A stretch of DNA of 64,000 nt from Stenotrophomonas maltophilia (lineage in GTDB: Bacteria > Pseudomonadota > Gammaproteobacteria > Xanthomonadales > Xanthomonadaceae): assembly GCA_009912235.1 (NCBI GenBank), contig WNDS01000003.1, positions 372,001-436,000 of the forward strand, read 5' to 3'. Position numbers and translations under genes: made by a program. This document shows, in pieces, positions 34,748 through 41,768 of this stretch (position 1 is the first letter of the stretch; each line of letters opens with the position of its first letter). The notes beneath the pieces are model-generated. The model ran no database searches. It was not told the DNA's origin and worked only from the letters and a program-made list of their open reading frames with translations.

Positions 34748-36675
34748 TTACTTGGCTTCGGCCTTGGACAGCATGTCCTGTACCGAGCCGGTGGTGATCA
34801 GGTGGTAGCCCGACTTGGCCTTTTCGAAGGCGGCCTTGGCAATGGCCAGGCCTTCAGGCGTCTTCACCAGTTCGGCGTAGATCGGCATGATCAGCTTGCG
34901 GCGGCCCACGCGCTCGATGAACGCTGCAGCCGCGTCATTGGCTTCGCTGTAGCCGCTGCGGATGGCCAGCGGATACCAGCGCATGGCGATCTCGCCATTG
35001 GCGATGCCGGTGAAGTGGAAGGTACGGTCCAGCTGGGCCAGCTTGTCCTTCGGCTGGGTCTTGCCGAGGCCGTCGATGAAGCGCGCCCATTCCTGGGTGC
35101 TCCACTCGGCGGTCAGCTGGCTGCTGGGCAGCGTACCGGCACTGTCAAAGGCGATGCGCGCGGTATCGACGTTGCTGAAGTTGCGCGACTTGGCCTTCAC
35201 CGCGAACGCCGGAATGCCCGGCTCGTCCAGCCATGCGTGCAGCTCGGCGTCGGTCACCGCGTCGGGCTTCTTCGACAGCAGGTTCTTCTTCAGGTACTCG
35301 ACGAACTGGTCGGTGTTGGCGCTCTGGAAGGCATGGTCATCGAACCAGCCACGCAGGAACGGATCGAAGGTCTCGCGGCCGAAACGCTGTTCCAGGAACT
35401 CCAGGAACCAGGAGCCCTTGACGTAGGCGACCTGGCTCAGGGCCTCGTCGGGGTCGCGTTCGTTCAGCGGCGGCAGCGCCAGCGCCTGGTCGGCCGGGCT
35501 CATGTCCTTCACTTCGGCCAGCAGGTCGGTCTGGTCGATCTGCTTTTCCATCTCGGCCATCTCGGTGCCGTACAGGGCTTCGGTGATGCGCCCCTGCACG
35601 TACGTGGTGAAGCCTTCGTTGAGCCAGATGTCCTTCCAGCTGGCGTTGGTCACCAGGTTGCCCGACCAGCTGTGCGCCAGTTCATGGGCCACCAGCGAAA
35701 CCAGCGACTTGTCGCCGACGATCACGGTCGGGGTGGCGAAGGTCAGGCGCGGGTTTTCCATGCCGCCGAACGGGAACGACGGCGGCAGCACCAGCATGTC
35801 ATAGCGGCCCCAGCGGTACTGGCCGTACAGCTTCTCGGCGGCACCGATCATCTTCTCGGTGTCTTCGAATTCCTTGGCGGCCTTGCCCACCATGGTCGGT
35901 TCGGCCCACACGCCGGAACGGCCGGAAATGGGCTGGAACACCAGGTCGCCGGCAGCGATGGCCAGCAGGTAGGACGGAATCAGCTGCGGCATGGTGAAGC
36001 GGTAGTCGCCATCACGCGATGCCTTGGGATCGTTGTCGGCGCTCATCAGCACCATCACGTCCTTGCGCGAGGTCACGTGCGCGCTGTAGGTGAAGCGCAC
36101 GCTCGGGGTGTCCTGCAGCGGCACCCACGAACGGGCGTGGATGGCCTGCGACTGGCTGAACATGAAGGGCAGCTTCTTGCCTTCGGTCATCGACGGCGCC
36201 AGCCACTGCAGGCCCGAGGCGGTCGGGGCGGTGTGGTAGGTCACCTCCACCTTGGCCGGCTGCTGCGGGGCCTCGATGGTCAGCTTGCTGCCGAACACCT
36301 TGTCCACCGGCGCCAGTTCGAACTTCAGCGGGCTGCGCGCGCCATCGGCGCCGATCGCCTCGACCTTGGCGATGCTCAGCTCACGGGTGTCCAGCACCAG
36401 CTGCTGGGCGTCCTTCTGCTTCCATTCCAGCGTGTAGGTGGCGGTGCCGCCGATCTGCTTCTGGTCAAAATCCAGGTTGAGATCCAGTGCGATGTCCTTG
36501 ATGACCACCTTGTCCGCCTGGGCGTACGAGCTTTCGTCGTGGCTGCGGTTTTCGGCGTTCACGGGGGCGGCGGGGGCCTTCTGGGCAGTCGGGGCAGCGG
36601 CGGGGTGGCCGCCTCCTGGGAGCAGCCGGCGGCCAGGGCCACGGCCAGCGGGAGGAGCATCAGCGGATTACGCAT
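34748..36675 (-). pseudogene. M1-family aminopeptidase lipoprotein, signal peptide out of frame
   Basis: The body is intact: zinc motif VAHELAHSWSGNLV with the distal Glu in WLNEGFTTYVQGRI, substrate-side FPFGGMENPR, and a leukotriene-A4-hydrolase-like C-terminal domain. It hydrolyses N-terminal residues of peptides. A natural start at 36675 gives MRNPLMLLPLAVALAAGCSQ, a proper lipoprotein signal. That frame stops soon after, because a C run (36603-36606) appears one base short; five C would join it to VNAENRSHDESSYAQADKV. If the base count is right, translation must begin at an internal GTG (36562) and give a cytoplasmic protein. Confidence 0.85.
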
Positions 36676-36784
36676 GAATCGGGACCGTTACGGGGATCAG
36701 GCCGCAATGGTACCTCTCCCTCGCCCGGGACACGTTGCGCGGTGCGGGGTAAGGCCGGCCGGAGGGGGCGGTCATGCGCCGTGG

Positions 36785-36885
36785 GTAAGTGCCAACCTTG
36801 GTTGGCACGGACGCGTCATCGCCCGCGGCGCCGTTCCGGCACCGGCTTGCCCGGCACCCGGCAGGTGCCAACCGTTGGTTGGCAC
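36785..36885. repeat. Two palindromes of a GTGCCAACC-type SMAG variant
   Basis: GTGCCAACCTTGGTTGGCAC (within 36785-36808) and GTGCCAACCGTTGGTTGGCAC (within 36862-36885) are near-identical palindromes in the gap between the ubiE and M1 peptidase genes. They differ from the GCCGGC type only in the stem, but share its layout. Confidence 0.85.
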
Positions 36886-36916
36886 GAATGCATCAACGCC
36901 CGCTGCACCCCAGGGC

Positions 36917-37678
36917 TTACAGCTTGTAACCGGAATGGATCGAGACGATGCCGCCGGTCAGGTTCTTGTAATGGCTGCGCTCGAAACCGGCCGCGCTCAT
37001 CATCGCCTTCAGCTCTTCCTGCGGCGGGTGCTTGCGGATGCTCTCGGCCAGGTACTGGTAGCTGTCGGCATCGCGGGCGAACAGCGCGCCCAGCTTCGGC
37101 AGGATCTTGAACGAGTGGAAGTCGTAGATCGGCTTGAACCAGTCCGCGGTCACTTCGGAGAACTCCAGCACGCGCGCCTGCCCGCCCACCTTCAGCACGC
37201 GGTACATCTCGCGCAGTGCGGCGTCCTTGTCGGTCACGTTGCGCAGGCCGAAGGCAATGGTCACCAGGTCGAAGCTGGCGTCGGGGAACGGCAGGGCCTC
37301 GGCGTTGCACTGCACGTAGTCCAGGCCGCCCACCAGGCCGCGGTTGGTCAGCCGGTCGCGGCCGACCGACAGCATGCCGGCGTTGATGTCGCCCAGCACG
37401 ACCGAGCCTTCGCTGCCGACGCGCTCCTTGATCAGCGCGGCGATGTCGCCGGTACCGCCGGCCAGGTCCAGCGCACGCTCACCCGGCTTCACCTGTGCGG
37501 TGGCCACGTAGTAGCGCTTCCACACCCGGTGGATGCCCAGGCTCATCAGGTCGTTCATCAGGTCGTAGTTGCGTGCGACCGAGGTGAACACCTTGCCGAC
37601 CAGCTTCTGCTTGTCCTGCGCGGCGACGTCGCGGAACCCGAAATGGGTGGTGCCAGACTTGTAGGGGGATTCGCTCAT
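36917..37678 (-). CDS. ubiE: Ubiquinone/menaquinone C-methyltransferase
   Basis: 253 residues, full length. SAM-binding motif LDLAGGTGDIAALI, then VLGDINAGML and the family signatures YDLMNDLMSLGIHRVWKR near the N terminus and AFGLRNVTDKDAALREMYRVL. It methylates the quinone ring in ubiquinone synthesis. It stands alone here, without ubiJ or ubiB. Its start is 81 bp from the divergent cytosine-deaminase gene. Confidence 0.97.
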   Translation of the reverse strand: MSESPYKSGTTHFGFRDVAAQDKQKLVGKVFTSVARNYDLMNDLMSLGIHRVWKRYYVATAQVKPGERALDLAGGTGDIAALIKERVGSEGSVVLGDINAGMLSVGRDRLTNRGLVGGLDYVQCNAEALPFPDASFDLVTIAFGLRNVTDKDAALREMYRVLKVGGQARVLEFSEVTADWFKPIYDFHSFKILPKLGALFARDADSYQYLAESIRKHPPQEELKAMMSAAGFERSHYKNLTGGIVSIHSGYKL

Positions 37679-37759
37679 GCCCCGATTATCGCACCGCCGG
37701 GGCCGCTGCGGGGGGCCCGGTGCGTATCATGGCCCTCCGATTCAACCCAGGAGCTCCGC

Positions 37760-38212
37760 ATGATCGCCGCCCCCGACTACCCTGCCCTGCTGCAGACCGC
37801 CATTGCCGAAGCCCGTGCCGGCCTGGCCGAGGGCGGCGTGCCGATCGGCGCGGCCCTGTACCACGCCGATGGGCGCCTGCTGGGCTGCGGCCACAACCGC
37901 CGCGTGCAGGAAGGCGACCCGTCGGTGCACGGTGAAACCGATGCATTCCGCAAGGCCGGCCGCCAGCGCGGTTACCGCGACACGATCATGGTGACCACCC
38001 TGGCCCCGTGCTGGTACTGCTCCGGCCTGGTGCGCCAGTTCAACATCGGCACCGTGGTGGTGGGCGAATCGCGCACCTTCCAGGGCGGCATCGACTGGCT
38101 GCGCGAGAGCGGCGTCAACGTGATCGACCTGGACAGCCAGGAATGCGTGGACCTGCTGGGCAATTTCATCGAGCGCCATCCCGAGATCTGGAACGAAGAC
38201 ATCGGTGAATGA
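37760..38212 (+). CDS. Cytosine deaminase, yeast FCY1-like
   Basis: 150 residues with AGGAG 6 bp before the ATG. The zinc site of the CDA fold is complete: HGE (SVHGETDAF) with the catalytic Glu and PCWYC (LAPCWYCSGL). The pattern GGVPIGAALY, GHNRR and the end ERHPEIWNEDIGE follow the small fungal-type cytosine deaminase as I remember it, rather than the 420-residue CodA amidohydrolase or the tRNA deaminase TadA. It would convert cytosine to uracil and ammonia. No cytosine permease is adjacent. Other nucleobase deaminase activities remain possible. Confidence 0.85.
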   Translation: MIAAPDYPALLQTAIAEARAGLAEGGVPIGAALYHADGRLLGCGHNRRVQEGDPSVHGETDAFRKAGRQRGYRDTIMVTTLAPCWYCSGLVRQFNIGTVVVGESRTFQGGIDWLRESGVNVIDLDSQECVDLLGNFIERHPEIWNEDIGE

Positions 38213-38253
38213 GCCACACCGCGACCGGTTGTCGCGGGGATTAATGAATGCTT

Positions 38254-38341
38254 CAGGCCTGCGTTTCTGCGCGCAGGCCTGCTGCCGCAGCGGTTTCGGG
38301 CGATCGACGCCACAATGCGCACACTGCGCGTTGACCGCTGC
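38254..38341 (+). promoter_or_regulatory. Strong stem-loops between the deaminase gene and the next small gene
   Basis: CAGGCCTGCG (38254-38263) pairs with CGCAGGCCTG (38272-38281), 42 bp after the deaminase stop. A second stem pairs GCAGCGGT (38288-38295) with ACCGCTGC (38334-38341) and encloses GGCG-ATCGA-CGCC and GCGCA-CAC-TGCGC hairpins. The first may end the deaminase transcript; the set forms a highly structured leader for the gene at 38417. Confidence 0.45.
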
Positions 38342-38416
38342 ACACGCGGTGATAACACCCGCAATGGCAGGCACGTCTACGGTGGTTGCACAGGGGGCAC
38401 GCACCGGAGAGCTGCC

Positions 38417-38689
38417 ATGAGTGCCCGAACCACCGCGCACCGCGCACACGCCGCCATGGATCCTGCACTGGCGGTGGTCTGGGAACGGCTGCAGGAACAG
38501 TACGCACTGCATCAGCGCAGCGCGCCCTTCTGGAGCGCCTACCAAGGCCTGCAACTGGAGCTGGTACGCCAGCACCCGCGCGACCGTGTCCGGCTGTGCA
38601 ACGCGATGGCCGCACTGGCCGAGCGACTGGGTGCGGTGGAACACGCGCAGCTGCTGGCCCTTCGCCACGCCAGCTCCACGCCGCGCTGA
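38417..38689 (+). CDS. Small protein of unknown function
   Basis: 90 residues from an ATG with GGAGA 6 bp upstream. No signal or membrane segment. It is helical (VVWERLQEQYALHQRSAPFW, LCNAMAALAERLGAVEHAQLLAL). No domain is recognised. It is followed by another small unknown gene after 74 bp in the same direction and preceded by a region with several strong hairpins. Confidence 0.6.
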   Translation: MSARTTAHRAHAAMDPALAVVWERLQEQYALHQRSAPFWSAYQGLQLELVRQHPRDRVRLCNAMAALAERLGAVEHAQLLALRHASSTPR

Positions 38690-38763
38690 CACGGCCTGCA
38701 CCGGTGCGGAGTCCACACTCTGGATTCCCCCACCGCCATTACCCTTTTCATTACTGGATTGCC

Positions 38764-39099
38764 ATGCGCACTGAAGTCCCCGCCATCCCGCCCGTCATCG
38801 AGGTCGACGCCGAGCTCAATCACTGGCGACAGCAGCATGCAGGAGGTGCGCTCGGCAATGGCTCGTTCGGCCATTACATCCCGTGGATCAAGTTTGCCTG
38901 CGATTCGCTGATCACCCAGCCGCGCGCGACCGACGAACAGCGCGACGACATGTTCCAGACCCAGTACGCCCTGCAGATCATGCCGCGCCTGACCGAAGCG
39001 CAGGCCCGCGATTTCGTCGAACGCTGCTGGGACCATCTGTACCGCAGCAGCACCATCCCGCCCCAGCACGCCCCGCGCCTGCAGCGCCTGCGCGCCTGA
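38764..39099 (+). CDS. Small protein of unknown function
   Basis: 111 residues. MRTEVPAIPPVIEVDAELNH, then GNGSFGHYIPWIKFACDSLI and a helical C-terminal half (LTEAQARDFVERCWDHLYRS) rich in acidic and aromatic residues. The codon pattern looks coding and the protein is balanced in composition, but no family is recognised. It may be expressed with the preceding 90-residue gene. Confidence 0.65.
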   Translation: MRTEVPAIPPVIEVDAELNHWRQQHAGGALGNGSFGHYIPWIKFACDSLITQPRATDEQRDDMFQTQYALQIMPRLTEAQARDFVERCWDHLYRSSTIPPQHAPRLQRLRA

Positions 39100-39157
39100 G
39101 CCCACTGCACGGCGCCTGCACGGGCGCCTGGCCGATCATCGTCGGCACTCCCTGTGG

Positions 39158-39589
39158 ATGACGACGATGAGCGCGCGCACCCTGTTCAACACCATTGCCA
39201 AGAAGGCGGCCAGCGCCGCCGGCTCGCCGTGGACCTTCCTGGCGGCAGTGACCATCGTGGTGCTGTGGGGCGTCAGCGGGCCGGTGTTCGGTTTCAACGA
39301 CACCTTGCAGCTGGTGATCAACACCGGCACCACCATCATCACCTTCCTGATGGTGTTCCTGATCCAGCACACGCAGAACGCCGATACCGCCGCCATGCAG
39401 ATCAAGCTGGACGAGCTGATCCGTGCCACCGCCTAGGCCAACAATGAGTTGCTGGACCTGGAGGAAATGGACGAGCAGCGGCTGGAAGAGATCCGCCGCG
39501 AGTACGAGCGCATGGCGCGCGAAGCCGGCGACGCGCTGGCCCGGGTGCGTTCCTGCCGCGCCGCCCCACGCGATGATGAAGCGGTCTGA
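39158..39589 (+). pseudogene. Low-affinity iron permease family protein, in-frame TAG
   Basis: Two membrane helices (WTFLAAVTIVVLWGVSGPVF; INTGTTIITFLMVFLI) are followed by the family signature QHTQNADTAAMQIKLDELIR. At 39434-39436 a TAG interrupts the frame. Coding sense continues as ANNELLDLEEMDEQRLEEIR and a charged helix to the TGA at 39587, restoring 143 residues, a usual length. The lost piece is the cytoplasmic coiled region. ATG at 39158 or 39167 is possible. Despite the family name, iron transport is not proven for bacterial members. Confidence 0.82.
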
Positions 39590-39641
39590 CGACCGCAACG
39601 CATGGCCTGCGTTCGATGACATGAATGCTCAACGGAATGCC

Positions 39642-39663
39642 GCCGGGCATGGCCCGGCGCTAC
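39642..39663 (-). repeat. SMAG/REP element upstream of the RAYT gene
   Basis: GCCGGGCATGGCCCGGCGCTAC, 91 bp before the transposase ATG. The same 22 bp recurs, in the same orientation, 23 bp after its stop. Confidence 0.9.
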
Positions 39664-39753
39664 CAGAGCTCCCTGCCGAATGCGGCTGAGCCTCACACGC
39701 TGCCGGGGTGTCTGCCGATAGGCAGGTTCAGAGCGGATGTCCAGACTGGCTCC

Positions 39754-40206
39754 ATGTCCAGTCGTCATCTGCAACGTGGCCGCGATTCCCGTATCGATGG
39801 CTGTTACGTGCTGACCACCGTGGTGCTGAAGCGCCGACCGGTGTTTACAGACCCGCGCTGCGCCGGCTGCTTTGTGGATACCCTGCGCTTCGTCGAACGC
39901 GAAGGGCTCAGCCGCTCATACGCCTGGGTCGTCATGCCTGACCATGTTCATTGGCTGATGCAGCTGCGCACAGGCTCACTCGCGCGCTTGATGGGAACGT
40001 TGAAATCCCGCAGCAGCCGCGTTCTGGGACAACAGTGCGGCGTGCAGACGCCGCTGTGGCAGCCGAGCTACTTCGACCACGCAGTTCGCCATGAAGAGGC
40101 GCTGATGCGCCATGCGCGCTACATCCTTGGCAATCCGATACGTGCGGGGCTCGCTGCCAATCTGGATGACTATCCGTTTGCCTGGTGCCGATGGCGCATG
40201 CGCTAG
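39754..40206 (+). mobile_element. REP-associated tyrosine transposase (RAYT, IS200-like Y1 family)
   Basis: 150 residues from the ATG at 39754. The Y1-transposase HUH motif is VMPDHVHWLMQ and the catalytic Tyr lies in ARYILGNPIRAGL, with YPFAWCRW near the end as in RAYTs. Single-copy RAYTs process REP palindromes as single strands and are thought to spread them. Matching REP elements flank this gene in direct orientation at 39642 and 40230, the usual RAYT arrangement. It has no recognisable IS ends besides the REPs. The gene looks intact. Confidence 0.93.
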
Positions 40207-40229
40207 CGCCTGGGCCTGCGCCAGAAACC

Positions 40230-40251
40230 GCCGGGCATGGCCCGGCGCTAC
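40230..40251 (-). repeat. SMAG/REP element downstream of the RAYT gene
   Basis: Identical 22 bp to 39642-39663. It ends 6 bp before the smeF-like stop region. Confidence 0.9.
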
Positions 40252-40257
40252 CGGGGT

Positions 40258-41637
40258 TTACCCGCGTGCGTGCCAGCCGCCGCCCAGCACCTTGTACAGC
40301 GTGATGCGGTTGGCCTGCTGGGCCAGGTTGGCCTGCAGCTGCGTCTGCTGTGCGGTGTAAGCGGTACGCCGCGCGTCGAGCAGGGTGATGAAGCTGTCCA
40401 GCCCGGCGTCATAGCGGGCCTGCGACAGCGTGCGTGCCTGTTCGGCAGCGGCCACCAGTGCCTGTTGCGACTGCACCTGCGCATCCAGGCTGCTGCCCTG
40501 CGCCAGGGCGTCGGAGGCTTCGCGGAAACCGACCTGGATGGCCTTCTCGTACTGCGCCAGCGCGATATCGTGATCGGCGGTGGCCACGGCCAGGTTGGCG
40601 CGCAGCTTGCCGCCCTGGAAGATCGGCAGGCTGAGCGTGGGCAGGAAATTCCAGACCCGCGTGCCGCTGTCGAACAGGCCCGACAGTTCGGTGGAACTGC
40701 TGCCGATGCTGCCGGTCAGCTTGATGCTGGGGAAGAACGCGGCACGTGCCGCGCCGATGTTGGCGTTGGCCGTCAGCAGCTGGTACTCGGCGGCCATGAT
40801 GTCCGGGCCCTGCAGCAGCACGTCGCTGGGCACCCCCGCCGGCGGGGGTGCCAGTGCCAGCAGCTGTGCATCGACGGTGTCCGGCAGCAGGTCGTCGGCC
40901 ACCTGGCCCCCGGCCAGCAGCGCCAGCGCGTTGCGGTCGCGTGCCACCTGGCCGCGCAGGCGCGCCGCATCGGTGCGCGCGGTTTCCACCAGCGTGCGGG
41001 TCTGGCTCAGTTCCAGTGCCGAACTGCCGCCGCGGTCGTGCCGCGCTTCGGCCAGCGTGAGGGACTGCTCGTAGGCGGCCAGGGTGGCCTCGGACAGCCG
41101 CAGCTGCTCGCGGTCAGCGCCCAGCGTCAGCCAGGCGGTTGCCGTTTCGGCAATCAGGCTCATCTGCGCGTTGCGGCGGTTGGCGGCCACGGTGAAGTAC
41201 TGCTGCAGCGCCGCTTCGCTCAAGTTGCGCACGCGGCCGAACAGGTCCAGTTCGAACTCGGTCACGCCCAGCCCGGCGGTGAACTGCTCGCTCACCCCGG
41301 CCTCGCTGCCGCGCCGCTCCATCTGGCCCTGCACGGCCATGCCCGGCACGCGGTCGGCGCGCTGGATGCGGTACTGGCCGCGCGCGCGTTCCACGTTCAG
41401 CACGGCCACGCGCAGGTCGCGGTTGTTTTCCAGGCCCTGGTCGATCACCTGCTGCAGGCGCTCATCGCTGAAGAAATCACGCCAGCCCAGTGCAGCCACG
41501 TCGGCGGCCTGGCCCTGGCCGGCGTCGGCCGGCCACTGCGCGGGAATGGACGGGGCAACGGCGGTGTGCCGCGGCACGAAGCTGGAACAGCCGGCCAGTG
41601 CAAGCACGGCGGCAAGGGAAAGGAACAGGGGGGGCAC
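40258..41637 (-). CDS. smeF: Outer membrane efflux channel lipoprotein, SmeF-like
   Basis: 459 residues of the TolC/OprM family. LAAVLALAGCSS is a lipobox; later motifs are LGWRDFFSDERLQQVIDQGLENNRDLRVA, ELDLFGRVRNLSEAAL and LPTLSLPIFQGGKLRANLA. The start is uncertain. The only signal in frame begins at a GTG (41637) and lacks basic residues, while an ATG with MKR at 41644 is thrown out of frame by a run of seven C (41628-41634). Six or nine C would join them. It is the third gene of smeD-smeE-smeF and would form the exit duct of the pump. Confidence 0.85.
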   Translation of the reverse strand: MPPLFLSLAAVLALAGCSSFVPRHTAVAPSIPAQWPADAGQGQAADVAALGWRDFFSDERLQQVIDQGLENNRDLRVAVLNVERARGQYRIQRADRVPGMAVQGQMERRGSEAGVSEQFTAGLGVTEFELDLFGRVRNLSEAALQQYFTVAANRRNAQMSLIAETATAWLTLGADREQLRLSEATLAAYEQSLTLAEARHDRGGSSALELSQTRTLVETARTDAARLRGQVARDRNALALLAGGQVADDLLPDTVDAQLLALAPPPAGVPSDVLLQGPDIMAAEYQLLTANANIGAARAAFFPSIKLTGSIGSSSTELSGLFDSGTRVWNFLPTLSLPIFQGGKLRANLAVATADHDIALAQYEKAIQVGFREASDALAQGSSLDAQVQSQQALVAAAEQARTLSQARYDAGLDSFITLLDARRTAYTAQQTQLQANLAQQANRITLYKVLGGGWHARG

Positions 41638-41768
41638 GTTTCATGGCAAAGGCTTCCATCGGTACTGCCGGATGGCAGGAGGTGATGCCAGCCAGGGGCC
41701 GGCGCCCTCGTTGGATTCACATCAAGCGATCATCGGAGGCCGGCGGGGGCCGGCCGTACCGCGTCGGG

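Noticed and set aside
33881..38212. A 1443-codon open frame on the plus strand
   Set aside because: It is antisense to the lipoprotein, M1 peptidase and UbiE genes; only its last 150 codons (cytosine deaminase) are real. Long antisense frames are common in this GC-rich DNA.
39754..40206. Full IS200/IS605 insertion sequence
   Set aside because: No tnpB, and only REP units at the flanks; the protein motifs fit a domesticated RAYT.
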